64,000 nt of DNA from Prosapia bicincta. Its lineage: Eukaryota > Arthropoda > Insecta > Hemiptera > Cercopidae. The position numbers were made by a program, and so were the translations under genes. Location: positions 56,236,842-56,300,841 of the forward strand of contig JBAIZL010000003.1 of NCBI GenBank assembly GCA_036971475.1. The letters run 5' to 3'. Below the pieces are notes generated by a model. That model was not told the origin of the DNA. It saw nothing but the letters and a program-made list of their open reading frames with translations, and made no database searches. Shown piece by piece: positions 53,343 through 63,139 of the stretch. Each line of letters opens with the position of its first letter. Position 1 is the stretch's first letter.

Positions 53343-54336
53343 TTTATGATTGGACATCCCCAGTAGGAGGTTGGTGGAATTTTAAACCATCGAATCATCA
53401 TTTGACTTGGATTATTTGACCTTGTAGGTGCTGGCATCTGCGTTACTATTTCCAAACTATTTATCCATGGACGTTGCTGAGTGCAGTAGCTAGCAACTGT
53501 AAATGTTGTGGTTTAAGGCATGATCTTTATGTTTTTGTTTATATCTGTGGTTACAAACTGTTAGGATTGGAAAGACGTTATTAATTTATTATTTCTCTAA
53601 AGCTGTAACGTTAATTTCTATTCGCTACTTTAATAGTTTTACAGATGAATTGAATGAGTTTTATATAAAATAAAACACTGTATATATAGTGCTAGTTTCC
53701 CCAACATTGTAGTTTACAATGTCTGTTTATGATTGGACATCCCCAGTAGGAGGTTGGTGGCATTTTAAACCATCGAATCATCATTTGACTTGGATTATTT
53801 GACCTTGTAGGTGCTGGCATCTGCGTTACTATTTCCAAACTATTTATCAATGGACGTTGCTGAGTGCAGTAGCTAGCAACTGTAAATGTTGTGGTTTAAG
53901 GCATGATCTTTAAGTTTTTGTTTATATCTGTGGTTACAAACTGTTAGGATTGGAAAGACGTTATTAATTTATTATTTCTCTAAAGCTGTAACGTTAATTT
54001 CTATTCGCTACTTTAATAGTTTTACAGATGAATTTAATGAGTTTTATATAAAAAAAACACCGTATATATAGTGCTAGGTTCCCCAACATTGTAGTTTACA
54101 ATGTCTGTTTATGATTGGACATCCCCAGTAGGAGGTTGGTTGAATTTTAAACCATAGAATCATCATTTGACTTGGATTATTTTACAATGTAGGTGCTGGC
54201 ATCTGCGTTACTATTTCCAAACTATGTATCAATGGACGTTGCTTAAGCAGTAGCTATCAACTGTAAATGTCATGATCTGTAAAATTTTGTTTATATCTTT
54301 GGTTACAAACTGTTAGGATTGGAAAGACGTTATTAA

Positions 54337-55238
54337 ATAAATGGCGCGATCTTGGGATCGTGGCCTTCAACACATTTAACACCAGGGAGCAGCCTTACAT
54401 CAACTTGTTGTGTAGCCTATCCTCTGGCACTTGTAGCAATGCACAGGACTTGTGTGCACAGGACAAGTAGGATTTCACTCGTGCCCTCGTAAATCAAATA
54501 TTAGTGATCGCTATTGTTTCACGTGCGTCTGTTTTGGACGTTAGGAACATGTGCAGACTCATTGGTAAAGTTTTCCATCATTTGGGACACTTTGAGGACC
54601 TCCATACCCCCTTCTTTTAAGGTCGTTTCCGACCTCCGCTGCTTCGGTGGATTTATTCACCCTTCTAGCTACTACTTTAAATGTCTTCGTATTTTTGAGA
54701 CGGAATACGTGGTGAGGCACGCCCTTTCCCCAAGGTACCTCTGGAGGTTTATATAGTCGTCGTAGGTAGGCTTACGTTTTTGGAGCTTCACTCCATCCTT
54801 CATCTTGGTTGCCATATACAAGTAAGGATTGTATTTTCTCTTGAATTCCGTACTAATGTCTATTAAGAGATGATCTTGGTAGATTGGAGGGATTTTGGCC
54901 GCTGCCCCGTCAGTGTTTGTGTTTGTAATGTGTCGGTCTTTTGTTGAGGGTCGACCTTTTGAGGAGCTCTGTGAGCCTCTGCGGTGGCTACAGCTCTGGC
55001 AGTCTTCACAGGGTCCACCTCGGTTTCGGTTCCGGAGTTGGACTGGCGAGTCTGCTTCTTCCTGTTCCTCCTCACGACAGGCCTATATCCGGCATCATCG
55101 TAAGCGGCCCTCCGTCATAGTGTAATCAGTGTCTAGCTGTGATTGGGAGTAGGTGCTGACAGGAGTGGCTGGAATAGATGGTACCTCGGAGAGCTTTTCC
55201 CCATTGACTCGGCCCAGTTGCGCTTCTCTAGTCGCCAT
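54337..55238 (-). pseudogene. LINE ORF1 (gag-like, Jockey type), decayed
   Basis: Minus-strand start codon at 55238-55236, followed by MATREAQLGRVNGEKLSEVP. Across several frame changes the reading gives KIPPIYQDHL (about 54890), then an RNA-binding-like stretch with FKVVARRVNKSTEAAEVGNDL and RGYGGP. A degenerate zinc knuckle CYKCQRIGY....C near 54410-54360 has Tyr in place of the usual His and a stop inside it. This is the layout of Jockey-clade ORF1 nucleic-acid chaperones. There are at least five frame disruptions. The relic ends at 54336, exactly where the satellite begins, so the following ORF2 is absent. Plus-strand open frames here (54514-54756, 54895-55125) are antisense by-products. 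Confidence 0.8.
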
Positions 55239-55849
55239 TTCTAGGGAAGTGTAAATATAGCAACGCTTGGATATAGAAAGTGGGGCTACTGAAGGTGCGG
55301 AGATTGTCTACAATTAGAATTACTAAGAATCAGTCAAAGTAAAATAATTGGACTGGGGGCTACTTGGACTGTTACAAGACAGCCATAATCTGATAAAATC
55401 TCCTACATTTAATTTGACCACACTTTTCTAGACTGAAAATGTTTTCATAAGTAATATTTATAAGACTTTGAATACGAAAACGTTTTATTGATTAGTGCTT
55501 TGGTCGTTTTATGTCCAATGTCAGTTTGAACAAACATTTACCACTCCAAAAGATAAAGGTTGTCGCCAATGTTTTGGTCACAAAGCCGTCCTCTGGCTGT
55601 AGGCTAATAGTGAAACTGATTGGTCAAGTTGAATTTACAGAAAATTTTAACAATTACTAGCTGACCCAGTGAACTTCATACCGCCTAAAGGAATGCTTTG
55701 TTAACATTAGCTGATCGTAATTTAGTATTTAATTAGGATAATAATAGCTTAACCTATAGTAGTCGGTCGAGAAAAAAGAGACTATAATAGTTCTTGGTTG
55801 AATATTATTAATTGAAGTGCACTCGGATATACAATAATTTTGTTTCTGA
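55239..55849. other. 0.6 kb without a gene
   Basis: AT-rich sequence. The string actagctgacccagtgaactt (55656-55676) resembles a motif I associate with the ends of insect dispersed elements, but I cannot name the element. No frame or RNA gene was seen. Confidence 0.4.
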
Positions 55850-56395
55850 GACCACCAGGCTATGTTGCCACATTCACTTCAATGTGATGTCTAGAGTAAA
55901 CAAACTAAAGGAAGAATGTCGAGGCTGCCGCAGCCAACTAGAGTAACAAATTCTTATCGCTACCAGACTTAGGACTGCAAGGGAATTGGGTCGTCAGCTG
56001 TGTTTATTCGACAAGTGCGTTTATTTTATCATTTCTTACCGTATTAGAGTTGTGATGAATGTAGCTGTATTTTTGTATTTTTTCTAAAGGCTTTTAAATT
56101 AAAAGTTTGTTGTCAAGTGTAATTGGTTTATAATAATTGGGGCAGTTAGAGAGTTCACTTTGTTGTTTTCTATTAGGGCAAATATTTTGCAATAACCATA
56201 TAGAAAAAATATCTAAATTTCACAAGTACCTTTGTCCTGCTAAAATCACAAAAAGAAGAAAACTTGTAGTTTTACCGAAACATGTAGCCTATGTATAGAG
56301 AACTATATCCTGTTGTGGGTTTTGTGTTTTTATAATATTTCTTATAAATAGATTATAACGATTCTATAAGAAAGATAACACTGGTATGCATCAAA
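55850..56395 (+). repeat. dispersed repeat D, copy 2
   Basis: Aligns with 57848-58363 for about 500 bases in the same orientation, at roughly 85 percent identity by eye. Shared blocks include gtctagagtaaacaaactaa, gaagaatgtcgagg, gggaattgggtcgtcagctg and ggggcagttagag. In copy 3 the first part is open (VNKLKEECRGG..SQLEKQIL). Here the same stretch has a stop, so a coding role is not conserved. The left portion of the family is also seen at 11985-12125, so it is a dispersed element rather than a local gene duplication. Confidence 0.75.
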
Positions 56396-56414
56396 TTTGC
56401 TTCAAGATGAAAAC

Positions 56415-56492
56415 ATCTGATTTTAGTCAATTGCGATGCCCTGAATTCAGATCTGATTTTAGTCAATTGCGATGCCCTGAATTCAGATCTGT
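56415..56492 (+). repeat. 36-bp perfect tandem duplication
   Basis: The 36-base unit from atctgattttagtcaattgc to gaattcag occurs twice in a row and starts a third time. The length is a multiple of three, so the overlapping open frame (56386-56589) contains SDFSQLRCPEFR twice. That frame otherwise has no recognisable feature. Confidence 0.9.
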
Positions 56493-56614
56493 TTTTAGTT
56501 TTTTTTTCTATCACGTCAGGTTTTTTCGTAATTTAAAAAAAATGTATAATAATAATTTACACAATTACTGCACATATGGGTACCTATAATGAATTTAAAC
56601 CTCTATATATGTTT

Positions 56615-56722
56615 ATTTGTTTACCGGAATATATTTTATAAATAAACAATGATGTTAAAATTCAATGTAATTATAAGTGACAATTTAAAAAACTTACCTA
56701 GTGTTTACATCCCACTTGGGAT
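56615..56722. repeat. 100-bp direct repeat R, copy 1
   Basis: From accggaatatattttataa to the gtttacatc position it matches 57593-57693 with one or two differences, then diverges. Read on the minus strand it holds ctaggtaagt, a strong splice-donor-like sequence, directly after the coding relic that lies to its right. Confidence 0.85.
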
Positions 56723-57580
56723 CTTTTGCCCGGGGGAATTTCCCTTTAGGCACCAGCAGTAATCTGCCATCATTGTTACATTCCAATTCCCCTGGTATCT
56801 TGTTTGCATGGTTTTAATGTCCTAGTGGAATCTTTCAATCTATTTCTCACTCACCGCACCCAGATTTTCTGAGAAATAGTCGATATGGCTATATAGAAAA
56901 TGTACTTTCACACTCATTTTACAGCCCAAGGGTTTGAAATGTCCTAAACATTCCTCAACAATTTCCCTATAATTTTCAGCTTTATTGTTCCCAAGAAAGT
57001 TTTCGGTTACCCTGTTAAACGCCAACCATGAAGAAGCTTCGAGTTCATTCATCGAGAAAGTGAAAGCACGGTCTCTCGACCGAGTTCTCGAATTCGTGGT
57101 CCATAAAAAACAGCAGCTTTCAGTTTTGCGTCACTTTTATTTGGAAATTTTGTTTGATGGTACAAATGGATATTGCTTTTATTACTTAAGCTTGTCACGA
57201 ATTGCTTCATAAGTCCAAGTTTTATATGAAGAGGGGGCAACAGAACTTTCTCTCTACAAATTAGGGGTTCAGACAGTTCATTTTTTTTCCAGGTACAAGA
57301 TTCCTACTTAGGGGCCAATTTTTTCTTTCCCAGTGCTCAGATTGTGCTCTGCTATCCCACTCACAGAGAAAACAGGGATACGTAGTGAAACCGGATTGTT
57401 GGCCTAGAAGTATCGCAGTACTTTAAAATCCCCACACACTGTCCAGGAATGCTTACGATACTCAATTTTATCTAGCATCAGTTTAAGGTTATTATAAGTT
57501 TCTTTTAAATCAACAGAGTATACAAGAGGCAATGAGGGGAGTAAATTTCCATTATGAAGCTATACTCCTATAAGACTTCT
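56715..57580 (-). pseudogene. relic of an arthropod multicopy uncharacterised protein family
   Basis: Minus-strand fragments appear in order. HNGNLLPSLPLVYSVDLKET and WTVCGDFKVL come first (about 57560-57420), then QQSGFTTYPCFLCEWDSR with a CxxC pair (about 57390-57330) and NWPLSRNLVPGKK. After these come PPLHIKLGLMKQFV (about 57240), FNRVTENFLGNNKAENY, VHFLYSHIDYFSENLGAVSE (about 56870) and RYQGNWNVTMMADYCWCLKG (about 56770). I recognise these blocks as a family present in many near-identical copies in arthropod genomes, aphids and spiders among others. Its function is unnamed; a transposon-derived or transposon-carried origin is my inference. Frameshifts and several stops (for example after GAVSEK) show it is dead. 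It lies exactly between the two R repeats. Confidence 0.65.
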
Positions 57581-57592
57581 CAATCAACTATC

Positions 57593-57693
57593 TACCGGAA
57601 TATATTTTATAAATAAACAAGGATGTTAAAATTCAATGTAATTATAAGTGACAATTTAAAAAACTTACCTAGTGTTTACATCACACTTTTATG
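57593..57693. repeat. 100-bp direct repeat R, copy 2
   Basis: Second copy of the sequence at 56615-56722, in the same orientation. With copy 1 it brackets the multicopy-family pseudogene, and the post-repeat sequence (cgggggaatt) is also partly shared. Confidence 0.85.
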
Positions 57694-57723
57694 GCGGCCG
57701 GGGGAATTCCTCTATAGAATTAA

Positions 57724-58363
57724 TTAATGTTTATATACTACAGTTTCTCGAACGTAACATACTTCGATATATTAAACCTTTTTTTATAGATCAGATTTTA
57801 AATTATAATCATAAGACAATAAATTGAACTGCTGACTTATAATATAACCAAGCGGTGTTGCCAAATTCACTTTATGTAATGTCTAGAGTAAACAAACTAA
57901 AGGAAGAATGTCGAGGCGGCCTCAGCCAACTAGAGAAACAAATTCTTATTGCTACGAGACTTTGGACTGCAAGGGAATTGGGTCGTCAGCTGTGTTTATT
58001 CAACAAATGCGTTTATTTTATCATTTCTTACACGATTAAAGTTGTGATGTATTTAGCTGTATTTTCGCATTTTGTCTACAGGTTTTTGAATTGAAAGTTT
58101 GTTGTTAAGTGTAATTAGTTTATAAAAATTGGGGCAGTTAGAGGGTTTCCATTACTGTTTTCTATTAAGCCAAATATTTTGCAATAACCATTTAGGAAGA
58201 AATATCTAAATTTCACAAGTATCTTTGTCCTGCTAAAATCGGAAAAAAGACAACTTCTAGTAGTGCCGAAACATGTATGTATAAAGACTTATTTCCTGTT
58301 GTGAGTTTTGTGTTTATATAATATAACTATAAATAGATTATAAGGATGCAATAAGAAAGGTAA
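57724..58363 (+). repeat. dispersed repeat D, copy 3 (longest)
   Basis: The left 150 bases match 11985-12125; the rest matches 55850-56395. It holds a 79-codon open frame (57855-58094) beginning with MLPNSLYVMSRVNKLKEECR, preceded by a T-run and atag at 57778-57790 that look like a splice acceptor. Copy 2 has stops in the same stretch, so I list it as a repeat rather than a gene. Confidence 0.75.
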
Positions 58364-58409
58364 TGTATTTGTTATGCGAGATTTTATAATAACTTTATAT
58401 TTCTACTTA

Positions 58410-58531
58410 GTGGTATAAAGGAAGTCACTAAAAAGGCCAAACCCAGAAACTCTAAGACGGTGAATCGATTGATCTGAAATTTTTGGCAATCTCTTTTAAA
58501 ATATATAAGGTTCATTAGTGACAATAGTCTG
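58410..58531 (+). repeat. left terminal inverted repeat
   Basis: Pairs with 60257-60366 in inverted orientation. The outer 20 bases and the block around cattagtgaca are best conserved, the middle least. Confidence 0.75.
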
Positions 58532-58599
58532 TGTTGAGGTAATGCCCATTGCCCTTATAGGGGCAAAAACAACCCTTATGAGCAGAGATAAATGAATGA

Positions 58600-59310
58600 C
58601 TTGAAATAAGTGAATCAAATAATAGTATATTACGTTTTTGTGTCTGCTAAGACACAAAATTGAGGTTCCGAAACTAAAAAAGTGGTACAACATTTCTAAA
58701 AAGGCAATTTTCGGGCAAAAATCAACCCTTTTGGGGGCCTTATCTACAATCACCTTAAATAAATAAGCAAAAAAACTTTAAATACATTGTTTAGACGGCT
58801 CAGTCAGAAAATCAAAGTCACGTAAATGAAAAATTGGTTTAACAGTCCTAGAAGGGCAAGATCAGCCCTTTTGGGGGCATTATCTACAATCATCTTAAAT
58901 AGATAAACAAAAAACCTTTAAATACATTGTTTATACTGCTCAGACAGTAAATTTAGGTCCCGTAAATGAAAAATTGGTTTAACAGCCCTAGAAGGGCAAA
59001 ATCAGCCCTTTTGGGGGCATTATCTACAATCATCTTAAATAGATAAACAAAAAACCTTTAAATACATTGTTTAGACTGCTCAGACAGTAAATTAAGGTCC
59101 CGTAAATGAAAAATTGGTTTAACAGCCCTAGAAGGGCAAAATCAGCCCTTTTGGGGGCATTATCTACAATCACCTTAAATAGATAAGCATAAAAACTTTA
59201 AATACATTGTTTAGACTGCTCAGTCAGAAAATGTAAGTACCGTAAATGACAAGTTGGCCTAACAGCCCTAGAAGAGCAAAATCAGCCCTTTTGGGGGCAT
59301 TCCCTACAAT
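58600..59310 (+). repeat. 140-bp tandem repeat, about five units
   Basis: The block atcarcccttttgggggc recurs at 58721, 58861, 59001, 59141 and 59281, exactly 140 bases apart. Units 2 to 4 are nearly identical and the first is degenerate. Each carries short GC stems (gccctagaagggc). A similar stem (ttgcccttataggggcaa) sits at 58550-58567, just outside the array. Confidence 0.93.
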
Positions 59311-60204
59311 CACACACCTTATACCACCTTTTTTACAATAATTAACTGTTTTTTATATATCTACCATATTTGGGTCCAATTCGTGCATCGAAAATTGATA
59401 ACCAAAACATTGAACGGAAATATATCGGGATCAAGACGTCACAAAAAAAAGGAATTATTTATCTGAATAAACACTACAATTTTTGTTAAATACTATTTCC
59501 TTGTAAAATTAACTGTTTTCTTGAAAATTTACAAAAACCAATTTTTTTTTTTTTTTGTAATAAGGTTTAATTTCCAAACTTTTAAGTTGAATAAATCACA
59601 AAGTTTATTATGAAAATTGTTGAAAATCACTGAGAATATTATTAAGTATATAGAAAAAAAGTTTCTAATTTGGTTTGACATTTAAGCAACCTAATTCATT
59701 TTTACAACCCTTCTAATAACTTTTTTTTTATTAAAAAAAAAATCATTTGCTTGTTCGTGATTCTTTTTTTTCTATTCAAGATTCCGACTTGCAGTTGGTC
59801 TTAAAATGTTCATAACTTTATCTTCTACAAATTTTATTGCAAACATTTTTTAAAATAATTAACTAATTTTTATACATATACCATAATCTTAACAAATTTT
59901 TCGATTGTTTTGCAACAGCGCCACCCAGCAAGCGCTATAAACATAGTACCGTTGGCAAAAAAAAGAAAAGTTTTATTTGTCTTTTTATAAGCTTTAATTT
60001 GAGACCTTACACGTTTTATTTGATTAAGTAGTTTTAGAGCCATTTAAGAAAACCAATTTTAAAAGAGCTATTTTGGGGGGTAAAAATCCAAACTTTACAC
60101 TTATATATCTCAAAACGAGTTAATTTTTTTAAAACTTTAACCCCTGTTTTCTGCACTGAAACATATGAGGTTTATCCATTTTTTATGGTATTTTGTGTCT
60201 AAGA

Positions 60205-60233
60205 CGCCCCCCCTTCGAGGGGGGCTCCCCCCG
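60205..60233. other. GC-rich hairpin
   Basis: gccccccc ttcga ggggggc at 60205-60225, followed by tcccccc, forms a near-perfect stem with runs of six to seven G or C. It lies in otherwise AT-rich sequence, just inside the right terminal inverted repeat. Confidence 0.7.
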
Positions 60234-60256
60234 CATCCTCGAATTTCCGCAAATCA

Positions 60257-60366
60257 GACTTATGTCACTAATGATATTCGCATACTCCTGAAGATAACTC
60301 AAAAAGTTTTAAGAAAATTCATTTATGGTCTTAGAATTTCGGGGTCAGTGACTTCCTTTATCCCAC
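60257..60366 (-). repeat. right terminal inverted repeat
   Basis: Inverted partner of 58410-58531, ending in agtgacttcctttatcccac before the flanking TA. Confidence 0.75.
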
Positions 60367-60368
60367 TA

Positions 60369-60795
60369 ACTGTTTCATAAACACTTGAAGCCTTTACCTT
60401 ATGATTCGAGTCCTTTCCATGTAGCTGTCGGAAATCTCCTCTCCTTAAAACATGTTAAATTACCTTCTTATTAACTTGTAAATATTTATTAGTATATTCG
60501 ACTCTAATTTTTTCTCAAGGGAGTTAAGGCTAGGATGGAGGACAATCCTAATTAGCTAGAACCTAGAAGTATGTATACTCGTATTTAATTCCGTTTGCGG
60601 AATCATTTTATAGAAACTCGACACAAATTGTACTGAATAATTATCCCAAGAGTAAATAGTTCTAAGCTTCACATAACAAGGTACACACTAACTATCATGA
60701 AGGCCTTTGTCATGGTTCTAACTATATGACCTTCACACATGCCACAATCGGTAACATAATGATGAATAATATAATATTACTTGTATATTTTACAG
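60369..60795. other. 0.4 kb without a gene; possible intron
   Basis: No frame is visible. It ends in tgtatattttacag, which fits a splice acceptor for the exon-like segment at 60796, so it may be intron. Confidence 0.35.
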
Positions 60796-60898
60796 AACCA
60801 GCCCAAGATCCCGGCAGATAATGGGGGTGGACACTAGACCTACGATAACACACCATCTTCCCTCGGGACTCCATGGGATGAGCCGACAAGGCTTTAAG
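60796..60898 (+). CDS. candidate internal coding exon (partial gene)
   Basis: A 103-base GC-richer segment is bordered by tattttacag on the left and aag followed by gtatgt on the right, both good splice signals. One frame is open throughout: one leading base plus 34 complete codons, reading TSPRSRQIMGVDTRPTITHH and ending GMSRQGFK. The exon would enter in phase 2 and leave in phase 0. I do not recognise the protein. Immediately after the donor begins the 1.6 kb segment also found at the window start, so the first copy may have its own version of this exon about a dozen bases before the window. It could be a chance open stretch; no second exon is identified in the window. Confidence 0.35.
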
Positions 60899-60909
60899 GT
60901 ATGTTTCTA

Positions 60910-62524
60910 CCTGTCTATTTACCTTTATACAACTATAAACTGCTTAGTTCCTCTAAACAAGCGAGTCGAATCTGTGATCTATTTATAAACATCTTCAGTG
61001 GAAGTGAGTTTAGGTTAAATTACCCCGAGTTTTGAACCAACACGCTTCATTTCTTACAACACCCAGTATAAACTATTGGGGCTTTTAGAAATTCTAATTA
61101 AACCAAAGTGGATGGTGTCAAAATATTGCGGATAATTTCAAAACCTCACAAAAATTAAAAATTATAACAACACGAAACCCCCCAAATGCACGTGTAAAGA
61201 GAAGGGTGAGCCCGAATTTGACAGATTGTGGCCCTCTGGCGATCCTCGCTTAGAGTTTTATCCTTGAATGTTGCGAGTTTGCTGATTTTATTTGTATTAT
61301 GTGCAATTATTCAGCCTATAGTGTTGTTCGTGTTGTTTCTATAAAGCTTGTTTTAAATAATATTTCGTAGATGCTCATAGTAGTAGTAATATTTTACAAA
61401 GATTTCTTCTTTTGTAATTTATTGCATCAAACGACATTTTTAAAAGGACTTTGAATTCTTTGTAATTCGGAAAAAGGATATCAGAATTAGGTTTTTATTC
61501 ATTTTAATACAGATGTATATGATTTTCAATTAAAAGCAAAGTAATATATTTAAATTCCATAAGAATCACCAATTCTTCGGCATCGCAATTTCTCTCTGTT
61601 GTCATCTAACCGACCGACGTTGCGTCGTCCTCCCACAGCCAAACAGATTGCTCTATTCCTATTCTAAACGTTAATCTGGCCAACAATGAATCAGCTGTTT
61701 TTGTTATGTTAGTTTAAGGTTATCTTTCCGACTCACAAATAATTGTAAATAACCTAACGTCTGTGAAATGTATGTTTGTTGTAATATAACTTGGAATTAT
61801 TCAAAAATTCGATACTAAAGTAAGTAAAGTTTATATTTTGTTATTCGCCTAAATTACTACATAAGTAGCTCAATTTATAGTTAATAAAATCTAAAGTTAC
61901 TATAGGTTCTTAAAAACTTAATGTAAATTTCTCGTATTCTCAACAGGGTTTTTATTTAGTAATGGCAAAAGCTATTAAGTATTCACGCAAACCTAAACTG
62001 CTAAACAGGATTATAGCTAAAGTTATAATCTAAACGAATATTGAGTTTTACGTTCGTGTGATTTCGCCTTTCCTTGCAATATTGGTTTACAAATAATTAG
62101 GTTAGGCCTGTATTCTTAATGGCAACTTCCTAGTAGAACTCTTCCCTTACAATTGCAAGTTATAGGCCTTATAGCTTGCAAGTTATAGGTTTTAATTCTA
62201 ATAAAATGTTTGGAATAACATGCATGTTTTTACTAAGACTAAAAGTAGGTAATTGAATAGAAATTCTTTTCATAAACTTTTTGTTGAGCGGTGTTTTTTT
62301 TTAAATTAGAAATAACTATAGATCCTTTTAAAATATACGTTGCCTACAAATTTAGTAATCACAGCATGGTTTTTGTGTATTAATGACTAAAGTTCTTTCT
62401 AATCTAACCTTTAAACAGAGTTTTCCATTGGTAGCAGCTTTAAGCAAGTGTGGAGTATTTTTCAATTAAAGTAAATGCAATCTCTAAAAAACGAATGTAC
62501 TTTTCTATTTAATTCTTTTGTACA
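60910..62524 (+). repeat. 1.6 kb duplicated segment, copy 2 (interrupted by an LTR)
   Basis: Collinear with 1-1566. It holds the same conserved core (61662-61701, ttctaaacgttaatctggcc onward) and the same landmarks (ttaggttaggcctgtattct, aatattgagttttacgttcg, cttttctatttaattctt). Homology ends at tgtaca, where the LTR starts. Copy 1 continues with ttagatttc, which serves as the empty-site reference. Confidence 0.85.
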
Positions 62525-63136
62525 TGTAGTGCCAGATAATCTGTCTTGGTGGTTAGATTAGAGTTTCTCAAGTTTCCTGTGACAGTATCCTGATGAACCC
62601 TCATCAACCACATTCAGCCACAACTAAAAATGTTTATCTAACCAAAACATCCTTCACGTGGACATGTAATGACCTTTAGAGAGGATCTCTGAAGACAGCT
62701 GATTGGAGAAGGATCATCCAATTAAAAGAAATAAGATAAATTCCAACCAATCCTGTTAGAGTTAGAGTCCACATGGACTGTCAAAACTCACACCCAAGAG
62801 TAAAACAAGAACAAGACGGAGAACCCATATATAACCTCATGTTGAGCCCTCAAGAGGCAGTTTGAGTTTTTTTCAGTTTTTCAGTTAGAGAGAGAGTCAG
62901 AGAGTCAGACAGATTTTGTTAGTGGATTTTGTTAGATAGTTAGTTGAAATTGTATTATGTTTTGTTAACTTAGAAGTGTTATATCTGTACTGGAGATGCT
63001 GAACCGTAAGTCAAAATATATATAACATTTATTTCTGCAAATCATGTCTAGTCATTAAGAACCACAGACCTATCCATCATACCAATGAAGTAGTTCCCAG
63101 TGTCTATATAAAGATCTATAGTCTCGACACATTACA
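62525..63136 (+). repeat. 5' long terminal repeat, 612 bp
   Basis: Starts tgtagtg and ends cattaca, so the ends are TG...CA with a short imperfect inverted repeat (tgtagtg versus tgtaatg). The right end lies three bases before the primer-binding site, and the left end coincides with the break in the duplicated segment. The partner LTR is outside the window. Confidence 0.85.
62828..62834 (+). promoter_or_regulatory. TATA box of the LTR promoter
   Basis: tatataa lies about 300 bases into the LTR. About 40 bases downstream is tttcagtttttcagtt (62871-62886), compatible with an insect initiator (tcagt). Confidence 0.55.
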
Positions 63137-63139
63137 AAT

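Larger units (their letters stand above)
19027..54336 (+). repeat. 383-bp satellite array, about 92 units with higher-order structure
   Basis: Head-to-tail units of about 383 bp (range 366 to about 386) run without interruption. Conserved landmarks in each unit are tagctagcaactgtaaatg, ggttacaaactgttagg, gaaagacgttatta, an A-run of 6 to 14 before the accgtatatatagtg-type block, acattgtagtttacaatgt, gtttatgattggacatcc and gcatctgcgttac. Units at both edges are the most diverged, and the last (54190-54336) is partly deleted; internal units are strongly homogenised. That pattern is expected of unequal exchange or gene conversion. Open frames of 60-69 codons recur only because the unit has few stops. 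They shift frame and length between units and are not genes. I infer heterochromatin, possibly pericentromeric or subtelomeric, without proof. Confidence 0.97.
58410..60366. mobile_element. TA-flanked terminal-inverted-repeat element, non-autonomous
   Basis: The left end reads gtggtataaaggaagtcact; the complement of the right end reads gtgggataaaggaagtcact (19 of 20 identical). Similarity continues more loosely for about 110 bases to a second strong block (cattagtgacaatagtctg at 58513-58531; its counterpart is 60257-60276). Both ends are flanked by TA (58408-58409 and 60367-60368), the target of Tc1/mariner-type transposition. The 1.96 kb interior has no transposase frame. It has a 140-bp tandem array near the left end, AT-rich sequence with T- and A-runs, and a GC hairpin near the right end. 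Confidence 0.75.

Noticed and set aside
54514..55125. Plus-strand open frames at 54514-54756 and 54895-55125
   Set aside because: They are antisense to a recognisable LINE ORF1 relic and show no motif of their own.
57855..58094. 79-codon open frame in repeat D considered as a gene
   Set aside because: The sister copy at 55850-56395 carries stops in the same stretch, and the sequence is a dispersed repeat.
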